This document shows positions 28,445-37,492 of a stretch of DNA of 64,000 nucleotides, piece after piece. A program made the position numbers and the translations under genes. Numbering within the stretch: the first letter of the stretch is position 1; each line of letters begins with the position of its first letter. This DNA comes from Pseudomonas sp. L5B5 (lineage in GTDB: Bacteria; Pseudomonadota; Gammaproteobacteria; Pseudomonadales; Pseudomonadaceae): the NCBI RefSeq assembly GCF_020520285.1, contig NZ_CP084742.1:2604001-2668000 (forward strand), in the 5' to 3' direction. The notes beneath the pieces are model-generated. The model saw nothing but the letters and a program-made list of their open reading frames with translations, had not been told where the DNA came from and ran no database searches.

Positions 28445-29266
28445 TCAGTTCCTGATGAAGGTCGGCCGCCAGGCCAGGGCAAAACGTTCGAGGCCGCGTA
28501 CCAGGGCATCGATGCCCAGGCCGAGCACGCTGTAGACCAGCAGGCAGATGACGATCACGTCGGTGCGCATGAAATCCCGCGCGTCGTTGACCAGGTAGCC
28601 GATACCGGCACTGGCGTTGATCTGCTCCACCACCACCAGGCCCAGCCAGCTGATGCCGAAGGCGTAGCGCAGGCCGACGAAGAATGCCGGCAGGGCCCCG
28701 GGCAGGATCACGTGGACGATCAGCTCCCAGCGCTTGAGCCCCAGCAGGGTCGCGGCCTCCACCAGCTTGGGGTCGAGGCTGCGGATGCCGGAGAACAGCG
28801 TGAGGTAGATGGGAAAGGTGGTGCCCAGGGCGATCAGGGCGATCTTCGGCGTCTCGCCGACCCCGAACCAGAGAATGAACAAGGGCACGATGGCCAGGAA
28901 CGGCAAGGTGCGCAGCATCTGCATCGGCGAGTCGATGGCCAGCTCGCCACGCCGGGACAGGCCGGCCAGCAACGCCAGGACGGTGCCGAGACTGGCGCCG
29001 ATGGCCAGGCCGCCCAACGCCCGCTTGAGGGACACCCACAGGTGAACGCCCAGTTCGCCACTGCTCAGCATGTGCCACAGGGTGCCGCCAATGGTGCTCG
29101 GTGCCGCGATCACCCGCGCTGGCAGCACACCGGTCCGTGAGGCCAGCTCCCACAGCAGCAGGAGCAGCACGGGGCTGGCCAGGCGCAACAGCAACTGGAC
29201 CAGGAACGGGTAGCCGGAGCTGACGGTCCAGCGGGTGGAGCCTTGGAGCGGGGCTTGCGCAGGCAT
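28445..29266 (-). CDS. SsuC/TauC-like ABC transporter permease
   Basis: A 273-aa inner-membrane permease with about six spans and the EAA loop (EAATLLGLKRWELIVHVILPGALP) that contacts the ATPase. First gene of the operon. The 155 bp in front of it (29267-29421) are AT-rich and should carry the promoter. Family: aliphatic sulfonate, taurine or nitrate importers. The surrounding enzymes favour an organosulfur compound. Confidence 0.95.
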   Translation of the reverse strand: MPAQAPLQGSTRWTVSSGYPFLVQLLLRLASPVLLLLLWELASRTGVLPARVIAAPSTIGGTLWHMLSSGELGVHLWVSLKRALGGLAIGASLGTVLALLAGLSRRGELAIDSPMQMLRTLPFLAIVPLFILWFGVGETPKIALIALGTTFPIYLTLFSGIRSLDPKLVEAATLLGLKRWELIVHVILPGALPAFFVGLRYAFGISWLGLVVVEQINASAGIGYLVNDARDFMRTDVIVICLLVYSVLGLGIDALVRGLERFALAWRPTFIRN

Positions 29267-29421
29267 TTCAACGTCCCTATTTCAGCGCGTTCGAAGCCCA
29301 TGCTAACTACATAAAAAACGTCCGTGAAATTCGTTTTGGTTCTAAATTAATATACAAAAATTGCATTCAACCAAGCACAAGATATGCAAACAGAGCAAGA
29401 CAAGCCTGCCAGGTCTGCCCT

Positions 29422-30321
29422 TCAGGACGAAGCCTGGCCCACCCGCGCAGCCACCATCTCGCCGAACATGCTCACCGGTTCCTGCAAGTTGCCGAGAAAA
29501 CGCGGATGGATCAGCCACAGGTCGATCACTGGCTTGAAATCGCTGACCGGCACGATCTCCAGCTTGTCCCGGTGGCTGCTGTTTTCCAGCAACGGCAACG
29601 GCACCAGGCCATAACCCAGGCCATTGGCGATCAGGCCCAACTGCAGCTCGGTGCCGAAGGTTTCCAGGTTGATCTGCAGCGTCAGGCCCTGGGCACTCAA
29701 GGCCCGTTGCAAGCCGGCGCGGAAACCGCAGCCATCGGGGTTGAGCACCCAGCCGCGCTGGTAACAGTCGGCCAGCTTGCAGGAGCGCTTGCGCACTTCG
29801 CCCCGAGCCGCCACGACCACCAGGTTCATGCTGCCCAGGGAACGCCCGACCACGGCTTCGGGAAATACCTTGCCGGCGGGAAACAGCGCCGCCACCACGT
29901 CCAGTTCGCCGTTCTCGACCTTGCCCAGCAAATGGCTGCCCCAGCCGGTGGCCACCGAGGTCTGCAATTGCGGATAGAGGGTCTTGAGCTGGCTCAGGGC
30001 ATCGAGCAGCACCACATCGCCGATGGTCTGCGGCACGCCGATGCGCAAGGCGCCGCTGGGGGCACCGTCGTTGGCCACCAGCGCGTTCAGCGCGTCGATG
30101 CTGCGCAATACTTCCAGGCACTGGCCGTAGACCCGCAGGCCCATGCTGGTGGGCTTGAGCGGCTTGGTGTTGCGGTCGAGCAGCTCGACACCAAGGGCCT
30201 CCTCGAAATTCTGTACCCGGCGAGTGATGGCCGGCTGGGTCAGTTGCAGGGCATCGGCGGCCTGGCTGATGGTCTGGCAGCGGATCACCGCCACGAACGC
30301 GTTCAGATCATCTATCTTCAT
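29422..30321 (-). CDS. LysR-type transcriptional regulator
   Basis: A 299-aa LTTR: N-terminal winged HTH (MKIDDLNAFVAVIRC, AADALQLTQPAITRRVQNFEEALG, ELLDRNTKPL), then the effector-binding fold (LRIGVPQTIGDV...). ATG at 30321 is the canonical LTTR start; the open frame to 30429 would cross the shared promoter. It reads away from the thiol dioxygenase (106-bp gap) and towards the ABC operon behind it, so it may control either or both. In P. aeruginosa a LysR gene occupies the same position beside the mercaptopropionate dioxygenase, as I recall it. Confidence 0.93.
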   Translation of the reverse strand: MKIDDLNAFVAVIRCQTISQAADALQLTQPAITRRVQNFEEALGVELLDRNTKPLKPTSMGLRVYGQCLEVLRSIDALNALVANDGAPSGALRIGVPQTIGDVVLLDALSQLKTLYPQLQTSVATGWGSHLLGKVENGELDVVAALFPAGKVFPEAVVGRSLGSMNLVVVAARGEVRKRSCKLADCYQRGWVLNPDGCGFRAGLQRALSAQGLTLQINLETFGTELQLGLIANGLGYGLVPLPLLENSSHRDKLEIVPVSDFKPVIDLWLIHPRFLGNLQEPVSMFGEMVAARVGQASS

Positions 30322-30427
30322 TCTTTTTTCGCATAATAAATGACTGGAAAAATGTTCGATAAGAATAATACCTTTTAGCTCGACCGTGTAGTTCGTGTCG
30401 TTCGTCCAGTGTCCACGGAGGGAATCC

Positions 30428-31057
30428 ATGCCTCATCACACCTCGACCGTCTCCATCGCCTCACCCGACTTTGCCCGCCTGCGGGACTTCATCGACGCCC
30501 TGGCCGAGCTGCTCGACAGCCACCCGGACGAAGCCCGCGTACTGGACCAGGGCGCCACCCTGCTGCAACGCCTGGTAAGCCAGGACGACTGGCTGCCCGA
30601 TGCATTCGCCCAGCCCGACCCGCAGCGCTACCAGCAGTTTTTGCTGCACGCCGACTCGCGGCAGCGTTTTTCCATCGTCAGCTTCGTCTGGGGTCCGGGC
30701 CAGCGCACCCCCATCCACGATCACCGGGTCTGGGGCCTGATCGGCATGCTGCGCGGCGCCGAGGACTCCCAGGGCTTCGAACGCCTGGCCGATGGCCGCC
30801 TGCGAGCGGCCGGGGCACCGGTACGCCTGCTGCCGGGCCAGGTGGAAGCGGTGTCGCCACGCGTGGGTGACATTCACCAGGTGACCAACGCCCACCCCGA
30901 TCGCGTGTCCATCAGCATCCACGTGTACGGTGCCAACATCGGTGCCGTGAGCCGTGGGGTGTATGACCTGGACGGTCACGAGAAACGCTTCGTCTCCGGT
31001 TACTCCAATACCCTGTTGCCCAACCTCTGGGACCTGTCGAAGGAGCCCCTGCAATGA
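30428..31057 (+). CDS. thiol dioxygenase, probably 3-mercaptopropionate dioxygenase
   Basis: A 209-aa cupin of the cysteine dioxygenase family. The iron ligands are His97 and His99 (PIHDHRVWG) and His150 (GDIHQV). The Ser163-x-His165-x-Tyr167 relay (SIHVY) is the one described in bacterial mercaptopropionate dioxygenases. The order thiol dioxygenase-rhodanese matches P. aeruginosa PA2602-PA2603. It converts a thiol to its sulfinate with O2. Cysteine remains a possible second substrate. Its stop overlaps the rhodanese start by 4 bp (ATGA). Confidence 0.9.
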   Translation: MPHHTSTVSIASPDFARLRDFIDALAELLDSHPDEARVLDQGATLLQRLVSQDDWLPDAFAQPDPQRYQQFLLHADSRQRFSIVSFVWGPGQRTPIHDHRVWGLIGMLRGAEDSQGFERLADGRLRAAGAPVRLLPGQVEAVSPRVGDIHQVTNAHPDRVSISIHVYGANIGAVSRGVYDLDGHEKRFVSGYSNTLLPNLWDLSKEPLQ

Positions 31058-32637
31058 CCGATTTTCCAAGCCGCAGCCCGGCACGGATCCGCCAGGCCCT
31101 GCTCGATCGCCAGGAACTGGCCCTGGTAGACGTGCGTGAAGAAGCACCCTTTGCCGAGGCCCATCCGCTGTTCGCCGCCAATATCCCGCTGTCGAAACTG
31201 GAACTGGAGGTGTATGCGCGCATCCCCCGACGCGATACCGCGATCACCTTGTACGACCAGGGCGAAGGGCTGGCCGAGCAGGCCGCAGCCCGCCTGCGAC
31301 AGCTGGGCTACAGCGACGTCGCGCTGCTCGAAGGCGGGCTCGATGGCTGGCGCAAGGCCGGCGGTGAGCTGTTCAAGGACGTCAACGTGCCGAGCAAGGC
31401 CTTCGGCGAACTGGTCGAGGCGGAGCGCCATACCCCATCGCTGGCCGCCGAGGAGCTGCAGGCCCTGCTCGAGCAACACGCCGACCTGGTGGTGCTCGAT
31501 GCCCGGCGCTTCGACGAATACCAGACCATGAGCATTCCCGGCAGCACCAGCGTGCCCGGTGCCGAACTGGTGCTGCGAGTGCGCGAGCTGGCACCCGATC
31601 CGCGAACCCGGGTGGTGGTCAACTGTGCAGGGCGCACCCGCAGCATCATCGGCACCCAGTCGCTGGTGAACGCCGGCATTCCCAACCCGGTGGCGGCCCT
31701 GCGCAACGGCACCATCGGCTGGACCCTGGCCGGGCAAGCCCTGGAACACGGCCAGCAGCGGCGCTATGCCTCCCAAGCCGGGCACCACCGCGCCGAAGCC
31801 CAGGCTGCGGCCCGGGCGGTAGCGGACCGGGCCGATGTCGGCCGCATCGACCTGGCCCAGTGGCGCCGCTGGCAGGCCGAACCCAGGCGTACCAGCTACC
31901 TGTTCGATGTGCGCAGCCCAGAGGAATTCGCCGCCGGTCACCTGCCCGGTGCCCGCTCCACTCCCGGGGGCCAGCTGGTGCAGGAAACCGATCATTTCGC
32001 CAGTGTGCGCGGCGCGCGCCTGGTCCTGGTGGACGACGACGGCGTGCGAGCCAACATGAGCGCTTCCTGGCTGGCACAGATGGGCTGGCAGGTCGCCGTG
32101 CTCGACGGCTTGCGGGCCAGCGACTTCAGTGTGCGCGGCCCCTGGCAGGCCCCCTTGCCGGACAGCCCGGCGATCGAGCAGATCAGCCCGCGAACGCTCG
32201 CCGACTGGCTGCGCGAGCCCGGCACCCTGGTGCTGGACGTCACCGCCAGCGCCAACCATGTGCAACGCCATATCCCCGGCGCCTGGTGGGTGCTGCCCAG
32301 CCAGCTGGCACAGGCCCTGGAACACCTCGCACCGCCTGAACGCTTTGTCCTGACCTGTGGCAGCAGCCTGCTGGCGCGCTTCGTGGCGCCACGCCTGCAG
32401 GCCCTGACCCAGCGCCCGGTGTTCGTCCTGGGCGGCGGCACCAGTGCCTGGATCGAAGCCGGCCTGCCCGTGGAAGAAGGTTCACAGCGCCTGGCCTCGC
32501 CCCGGATCGATCGTTACCGCAGGCCCTATGAAGGCACCGACAGCCCCCGGGAAGCCATGCAAGGGTACCTGGACTGGGAGTTCGGTCTGGTGGCGCAGCT
32601 GGGACGCGATGGCACCCATGGGTTCTTCGTGATCTGA
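31054..32637 (+). CDS. four-domain rhodanese-like sulfurtransferase
   Basis: A 527-aa protein of four rhodanese repeats (roughly 1-110, 120-245, 265-360 and 370-475). The second has an active-site Cys loop (VVVNCAGRTRS) and the fourth a Cys (FVLTCGSSLLA). In the first and third the Cys position is Asp (LYDQGEG, LVDDDGV), so they are probably structural. It moves sulfane sulfur, plausibly taking up sulfur released from the sulfinate made by the neighbour. Translationally coupled to that dioxygenase. Confidence 0.92.
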   Translation: MTDFPSRSPARIRQALLDRQELALVDVREEAPFAEAHPLFAANIPLSKLELEVYARIPRRDTAITLYDQGEGLAEQAAARLRQLGYSDVALLEGGLDGWRKAGGELFKDVNVPSKAFGELVEAERHTPSLAAEELQALLEQHADLVVLDARRFDEYQTMSIPGSTSVPGAELVLRVRELAPDPRTRVVVNCAGRTRSIIGTQSLVNAGIPNPVAALRNGTIGWTLAGQALEHGQQRRYASQAGHHRAEAQAAARAVADRADVGRIDLAQWRRWQAEPRRTSYLFDVRSPEEFAAGHLPGARSTPGGQLVQETDHFASVRGARLVLVDDDGVRANMSASWLAQMGWQVAVLDGLRASDFSVRGPWQAPLPDSPAIEQISPRTLADWLREPGTLVLDVTASANHVQRHIPGAWWVLPSQLAQALEHLAPPERFVLTCGSSLLARFVAPRLQALTQRPVFVLGGGTSAWIEAGLPVEEGSQRLASPRIDRYRRPYEGTDSPREAMQGYLDWEFGLVAQLGRDGTHGFFVI

Positions 32638-32646
32638 AACCAGGGC

Positions 32647-32677
32647 GTGGCTTGCCGACATCACTCGGCAACGCCAC
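32647..32677 (+). terminator. hairpin after the rhodanese gene
   Basis: GTGGC-TTGCCGA pairs with TCGGCAA-C-GCCAC (one bulged base, 6-nt loop), 9 bp past the stop. No T-run follows. Probable terminator of the dioxygenase-rhodanese transcript. Confidence 0.5.
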
Positions 32678-32731
32678 ACCCGGCGGCGGGCAGGCGGCTT
32701 TAAAGTGCCATCAATTGGCCAAGTGACAAAT

Positions 32732-32750
32732 AGCAATAATTCTCGATATC
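32732..32750. promoter_or_regulatory. Fur-box-like site before the ECF sigma gene
   Basis: AGCAATAATTCTCGATATC, read on the minus strand, matches about 12 of 19 positions of the Fur consensus. It lies 43 bp upstream of the sigma gene, where Fur would block its promoter in iron-replete cells. Confidence 0.5.
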
Positions 32751-32792
32751 ATTCGCGACCCTTTGCCCACCGTGTCGCCAAGAAGGATATCC

Positions 32793-33341
32793 ATGTCTCG
32801 CTCCAAGCCCGACTCACCGTCGGCGGACTCAGTTCGCGGGTTCTATGCGGACATCCTGCATTTCCTGCGCAAGCGCACGGACAACGCCAGCGACGCGGCC
32901 GACATGACGCAGGACGTATTCACCCAGTGGCTCGACTACCGTGACCGGGCCCAGGTGGAGCAGCCCCGGGCCTTCCTGTTCCAGATGGCCCGCAACCTGT
33001 TGCGTGATCACTGGCGTCGCCAGCAGGTGCGCTCCAGGGTGCACCAGGAGGCTCACCTAGAAGAAAGCGTCGACAGCGAACCCCTGGCCGACGAGCAACA
33101 CGAGCCGCTACCTGCCGCCCAGCGCCTGCAACGGCTGGAACAATTGAAGGAAGTCCTCTCGCAACTCTCGCCGCGCCGCCGCGAAGCCCTTATGCTGCAC
33201 CGCTTCGAAGGGCTGAGCCAGGCGCAGATTGCCGAGCACATGGGGATTTCCATCAGCATGGTGGAAAAACACATTGCCTTTGCCCTGCTGCACTGCAAGC
33301 AGCACCTACAACGAGAAAACGGCAAGGAGCTGCCTGAATGA
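32793..33341 (+). CDS. FecI/HasI-type ECF sigma factor
   Basis: A 182-aa ECF sigma. Region 2 spans ~10-75 (DAADMTQDVFTQWLDY, QPRAFLFQMARNLLRDHWRRQ). Region 4 spans ~115-170 (LSPRRREALMLHRFEGLSQAQIAEHMGISISMVEKHI). ATG at 32793 has AGAAGGA 7 bp before it. It overlaps the anti-sigma gene by four bases and precedes a signalling receptor, so it should switch on that receptor when its ligand docks outside the cell. Confidence 0.93.
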   Translation: MSRSKPDSPSADSVRGFYADILHFLRKRTDNASDAADMTQDVFTQWLDYRDRAQVEQPRAFLFQMARNLLRDHWRRQQVRSRVHQEAHLEESVDSEPLADEQHEPLPAAQRLQRLEQLKEVLSQLSPRRREALMLHRFEGLSQAQIAEHMGISISMVEKHIAFALLHCKQHLQRENGKELPE

Positions 33342-34300
33342 CCCGCTTTCCCGGCCGCCACGACGACGTCGACAGCGAACAGATCGATGCCGAGGCCGCC
33401 AGTTGGTTCGCCCGCAATCGCAACGACCCGGACCGCGCCAGCCGCAAGGCCTTCGACGCCTGGCTCGCGCACCCGGCCCACGCACGGGCCTATGCCGAGT
33501 TCGAAGAACTGTGGGTCGACCTGGCGCAGTTGCAGCAACTGAGCCGACCCGTTCCCCTGCCACAACGCAAGACACCCTCCTGGCGTCCGGCCCTGGCGGT
33601 AGCTGCCGCCGTGCTGTGCGCGGTGCTGGCGGTCAACCTGGGAACGTCCCAGGCGCCCCATGTCCAGCAGATCGCGGCCCAGGAACAGGGGGCACGCGCC
33701 TTCAAGCTGCCTGACGGCAGCACCTTGTACGTCAACGCCAACACCCAGGTGAAGGTCGACTTCAGCGCGCAGCAGCGCGATATCTACCTGCAACAGGGCC
33801 AGTTGTACCTGGACGTCGCCGCCGACAAGGAGCGGCCGTTGTGGGTGCATAGCGGCGTGGCCAAGGTACGCGTGGTGGGCACCGCCTTCGACGTACGCCG
33901 TGGCCAGCGCCAGCTGGTGGTCAGCGTGGCCCACGGCCAGGTGGCCTTCAGCCCGGATGGCCGGCCCGGTGATCTGGTCTTGCTGGGCGCCCGGCAACGG
34001 GCCATCTATGACCTGCAAAATGGCTCCCTGCAGCAACAGACCCTGGACAGCGATGACGTGGCCGACTGGCGTACCGGACGCCTGGCCTTTCGCAACCGCG
34101 ACCTGGCCAGCCTGGTGGACGAGCTGAACCTGTACCGCCGCCATCCGGTGCAATTGGCCAGCGGCTCCCTGGGCGCCTACAAGGTCTCGGGCAACCTGGA
34201 CGTCAATGATCCGGATGCACTGGTCAAGGCCCTGCCCGCCCTGATCCCGGTGAAAACCGTGCCTCTGGCCAACGGTCAACTGAAGATCGAAGCCCGCTGA
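33338..34300 (+). CDS. FecR/HasS-type anti-sigma regulator
   Basis: A 320-aa inner-membrane signal relay. A cytoplasmic DUF4880 segment binding the sigma (EAASWFARNRNDPDRASRKAFDAWL, ~17-42) is followed by one membrane span (LAVAAAVLCAVLAVNL, ~86-101). The periplasmic FecR domain (ARAFKLPDGSTLYVNANTQV..., VVGTAFDV) reads the receptor's N-terminal domain. ATGA overlap with the sigma gene. Full length for the family. Confidence 0.93.
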   Translation: MTRFPGRHDDVDSEQIDAEAASWFARNRNDPDRASRKAFDAWLAHPAHARAYAEFEELWVDLAQLQQLSRPVPLPQRKTPSWRPALAVAAAVLCAVLAVNLGTSQAPHVQQIAAQEQGARAFKLPDGSTLYVNANTQVKVDFSAQQRDIYLQQGQLYLDVAADKERPLWVHSGVAKVRVVGTAFDVRRGQRQLVVSVAHGQVAFSPDGRPGDLVLLGARQRAIYDLQNGSLQQQTLDSDDVADWRTGRLAFRNRDLASLVDELNLYRRHPVQLASGSLGAYKVSGNLDVNDPDALVKALPALIPVKTVPLANGQLKIEAR

Positions 34301-34310
34301 AACCTTACAT

Positions 34311-34329
34311 GAGAATATTTTTCATTTGC
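34311..34329. promoter_or_regulatory. Fur-box-like site before the receptor
   Basis: GAGAATATTTTTCATTTGC matches about 12 of 19 Fur consensus positions. The following 90 bp hold a T-run and CGCGTCTTCC/CCGTCT, resembling the promoters used by iron-starvation ECF sigmas. So both Fur and the cognate sigma may act between the anti-sigma and receptor genes. Confidence 0.45.
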
Positions 34330-34420
34330 ATATGAGGTTTTTTTTCACTGCCGCGTCTTCCTCCCGTCTGCATTCTGTTCGCAGCGCTTTTCCGGCCTTT
34401 AAGCCGCTCTGGGGGAAGTC

Positions 34421-36982
34421 ATGTTTCGCGCGCTCTTGCCTGTTCCGTTAGTCCGTACCCGCCCGACCCTGCTCGCGGCCTGCCTGGCATTCAGCCTGCA
34501 GGCCCATGCCGGTCCGATCCACTTCCAGTTGCCAGCACAGCCCCTGGCCGCGTCCCTGAGCCAGGTGGCCCAGCAGGCGAAGATCCAGTTGCTGTTCGAC
34601 GAACAACTGCTGCGTAACGCCAAGGCTCCAGCCCTGCAAGGCGACTTCAGCCCGGAAGAGGCGATCCGCCAGCTGTTGCAGAACGGCCAGTTCAACCTGG
34701 TCAAGGTCGACAATACCTACATCGTGCGTCCAGCAGAAACCAGCCAGAGCAGCGGCTCGGCCTTGCAGCTGGGGGCCATGAGCGTGATCGGCAACGGTTC
34801 GGTGGTGGATTCCTCCAGCGTTGGCCGCTCGACCCTGAACCAGGCGGAAATCGACCGCCACCAGGCGACCAACGTCGTCAGCCTGATCGATACCCTGCCC
34901 GGCGTGACCTTGGGCGGTTCACTCAAGCCGGGTGGCCAGACCATCAACATCTGGGGCATGGGGGATGCCGAAGACGTACCGATGAGCGTCGATGGCGCCA
35001 CCAAGAGCGGCTTCGAACGCTACCAGCAGGGTTCGATCTTCATCGAGCCTGAAATGGTCAAGCGCATAGAGGTGGAAAAAGGCCCGCATTCTCCCGAGAC
35101 CGGCAATGGCGGCTTCGGCGGTACCGTGCACATGGAGACCAAGGATGCCCCGGACCTGTTGCAGGACGGTCGCAACACCGGCGCCATGGTCAAATACGGC
35201 TACAGCAGCAACAGCCATGAGCAGGCCTACACTTCGGCGGTCTACGGCCGTACCGACGATGGCCGCTTCGATGCGCTGGCCTACTGGACCAAGCGCGACG
35301 GCGATGACATGAAGCTGGCCAGCGCCCAGCCTGACCCGGACAACGCCTACCCGATCAACCCCAAGCGCCTGCCCAATACCGCCCAGGACATGGAAGGCCA
35401 GTTGTTCAAGCTCAACATGCAGCTGACCGACGAACATCGCCTGGGTTTTACCTACATGCGCTCGGACAGCGACATCTGGGCCCCCTTCTCGGCCAAGAGC
35501 TACCCGACGCCGCCCAAGAAAAGCGACATCGACCGACTCGGCTATGACGATGCCACCCGACGCTACCTGGCCCGGCGCAACACCATCGACACCACCTGGA
35601 TCACCAAGTACCAGTACACCCCGGTGGACAATCCGTGGATCGATTTCGAAGCCAAGTACTCCTACTCCGACACCGAGCAGACCGATGAGCGCGGGCCGAA
35701 CGCCTTCATCCAGCCATCCTCGGGCGGACGCAAGATCACCGTGGGCTACGAGGACAGGATCCTCGCGCTGAAAAACACCAGCCGCTTCAGCACCGGGCCG
35801 CTGGAGCACGCCCTGACCAACGGCATCCAGATCCGCAAGCACACCCGCGAGGTGGACATGTGGATGCCGGGCAAGACCTACGGCATACCCAAGTTCAACA
35901 ACGGCTACTACCAACCGGGTTTCATGCCCCACGGCAAGGTCGACAACAACGCGTTCTACATCCAGGACGCCATCTCCCTGGGCGACTTCACCCTGACCCC
36001 GTCGCTGCGCTACGACTATGTACGCAACCGCGGGCAGAAGAACGACGCGCCGGTCTACAACAGCCCCGATCCGGTGGTCGGCCACGACTACAGCGCCAAG
36101 ACCTACACCGGCTGGTCGCCACGCCTGTCGGCGTTCTGGACGGTGAACCCGCAACTGGCGCTGTTCGCCGACTACAGCAAGACCTGGCGCGCCCCGGTGA
36201 TCGACGAGCAGTACGAAGTCCAGGCCGCCGGTAGCACTCGCTCCTCCACCAGCCGCAACCTGGACCCGGAGCGCGTCACCGCGCTGCGCGGTGGCAGCAT
36301 TCACAGCTTCTCCGATGTGCTGGCCAAGGACGACCGGGTGCAAGTGCGCACCACGGTGTTCCAGAACAAGTTCAAGGACGAGATCATGAAGAACCTCGGG
36401 ATCGGCTGTCCCGAGCAATTGAGCACCGGCAAGAGCATCTCAGATGTGTGCAACCAGCCGACCATCGGGGTCTACCGCAACATTGGCGACCTGACCATCA
36501 AGGGCTTCGAGGTGGAAAGTTTCTACGACTCGACCTACCTGTTCGGCTCGCTGTCCTACTCGTGGATCACCGGCAAGCATGAAGGTGCCTACACCAACCC
36601 CTGGGGCCCGAACGTCTGGGCCCGGGATATCCCGCCACGCAAGTGGGTGGCAACCCTGGGAGTGAAGATCCCGCAGTGGGATGCGCAAGTGGGCTGGCAA
36701 GGCCAATGGGTGCGCCAGACCGACCGCGTCCCCAGCGACATCTACCCGGGCGGCCCGGCCAGTGCCCTGGGCGACTCCTACTGGAACCAGTACAAGAACG
36801 ACCGTTACAACGTGCACGGCCTGTTCGCCAACTGGAAGCCCCAGCAGGCCTACCTCAAGGGCACCGAAGTCAACTTCACCCTGGACAACATGTTCAACCG
36901 TGACTATCGCCCACCGCTGAGTGGCGAGAACGCCTCTAGCCTGGGGCGCAACGCCAAGATCAGCGTGACCCGCTTCTTCTGA
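34421..36982 (+). CDS. hasR: HasR-like TonB-dependent signalling receptor
   Basis: An 853-aa outer-membrane receptor. Signal peptide (~1-30, ending QAHA), then an STN signalling domain (~34-105, LPAQPLAASLSQVAQQAKIQ), then a plug with GVTLGGSLKPGGQTINIWG and RIEVEKGPHSPETGNGGFGG, and a barrel ending KISVTRFF. The plug wording is that of the TonB-dependent hemoglobin/heme (HasR) family, and the upstream sigma/anti-sigma pair fits hasI-hasS. No hemophore gene (hasA) or secretion genes follow within the window, so the substrate could be free heme, a foreign hemophore or another iron source. Confidence 0.85.
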   Translation: MFRALLPVPLVRTRPTLLAACLAFSLQAHAGPIHFQLPAQPLAASLSQVAQQAKIQLLFDEQLLRNAKAPALQGDFSPEEAIRQLLQNGQFNLVKVDNTYIVRPAETSQSSGSALQLGAMSVIGNGSVVDSSSVGRSTLNQAEIDRHQATNVVSLIDTLPGVTLGGSLKPGGQTINIWGMGDAEDVPMSVDGATKSGFERYQQGSIFIEPEMVKRIEVEKGPHSPETGNGGFGGTVHMETKDAPDLLQDGRNTGAMVKYGYSSNSHEQAYTSAVYGRTDDGRFDALAYWTKRDGDDMKLASAQPDPDNAYPINPKRLPNTAQDMEGQLFKLNMQLTDEHRLGFTYMRSDSDIWAPFSAKSYPTPPKKSDIDRLGYDDATRRYLARRNTIDTTWITKYQYTPVDNPWIDFEAKYSYSDTEQTDERGPNAFIQPSSGGRKITVGYEDRILALKNTSRFSTGPLEHALTNGIQIRKHTREVDMWMPGKTYGIPKFNNGYYQPGFMPHGKVDNNAFYIQDAISLGDFTLTPSLRYDYVRNRGQKNDAPVYNSPDPVVGHDYSAKTYTGWSPRLSAFWTVNPQLALFADYSKTWRAPVIDEQYEVQAAGSTRSSTSRNLDPERVTALRGGSIHSFSDVLAKDDRVQVRTTVFQNKFKDEIMKNLGIGCPEQLSTGKSISDVCNQPTIGVYRNIGDLTIKGFEVESFYDSTYLFGSLSYSWITGKHEGAYTNPWGPNVWARDIPPRKWVATLGVKIPQWDAQVGWQGQWVRQTDRVPSDIYPGGPASALGDSYWNQYKNDRYNVHGLFANWKPQQAYLKGTEVNFTLDNMFNRDYRPPLSGENASSLGRNAKISVTRFF

Positions 36983-36991
36983 CGGCACCTG

Positions 36992-37018
36992 GCTGCGGTG
37001 CATCGGACGCACCGCAGC
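36992..37018 (+). terminator. hairpin after the receptor gene
   Basis: GCTGCGGTGC and GCACCGCAGC form a perfect 10-bp stem with a 7-nt loop, 10 bp past the receptor stop. No T-run. Probable end of the sigma-receptor transcript. Confidence 0.5.
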
Positions 37019-37159
37019 AGGCCAGCCGTTGGCCATCACCGATGTATTGCAAGCCTTTAACCCAGCCCTCCCGCCCGCGCCTGCCGGGCTAAGATCGACT
37101 CCCCCCTGAAAGCCGCTGAAATGCCTTTGGGCGCTTTCAGTCGACTTCCCATTGATCTA

Positions 37160-37177
37160 GTACGACAGATGTCGTAC
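37160..37177. promoter_or_regulatory. palindrome likely acting as toxin-antitoxin operator
   Basis: GTACGAC-AGAT-GTCGTAC is a perfect inverted repeat 16 bp before ATG 37193. An earlier in-frame ATG (37169) lies inside it, which argues that 37193 is the real start and the palindrome is an operator. A second inverted repeat (TGAAAGC ... GCTTTCA, 37107-37139) lies just upstream. Confidence 0.5.
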
Positions 37178-37192
37178 AAACAGGCAAGCATC

Positions 37193-37483
37193 ATGGACAG
37201 AGGCTTCAGGAAGGTCAGGCGGGACCTGATCAATGCACTGCAGAACGGCAACTATCTGCATGCTGCACGCGGCTCGATCGAACTCAAGAACCTGCTGGCC
37301 ACTGGCGAGGTGTCGGCCGGCCAATTGATCGAGGTCATCGTCGCCTGCAAGGGCACCGACCACCAGTGCAGTGCCCACCACAGCGCCCCGGACCTTGCCG
37401 TCCATGTGCTGAAGAAGGCGGGCTGGTACATCAAGTTCTATTTTATCGAGCCAGATGCGTGGTTCATCAGCGTTCATCGATGA
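37193..37483 (+). CDS. small MqsR-like putative toxin
   Basis: A 96-aa basic protein (MDRGFRKVRRDL...). The end WYIKFYFIEPDAWFISVHR resembles the last two strands of MqsR/RelE-fold ribonucleases, and the size and gene order (toxin first, Zn-finger partner second, 9-bp gap) are those of mqsRA and higBA. The match is faint; I cannot assign catalytic residues, though a central His/Cys cluster (DHQCSAHHS) stands out. It might also be a DUF4258-like protein. Regulation is expected through the palindrome just upstream. Confidence 0.55.
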   Translation: MDRGFRKVRRDLINALQNGNYLHAARGSIELKNLLATGEVSAGQLIEVIVACKGTDHQCSAHHSAPDLAVHVLKKAGWYIKFYFIEPDAWFISVHR

Positions 37484-37492
37484 GGGCAACCC

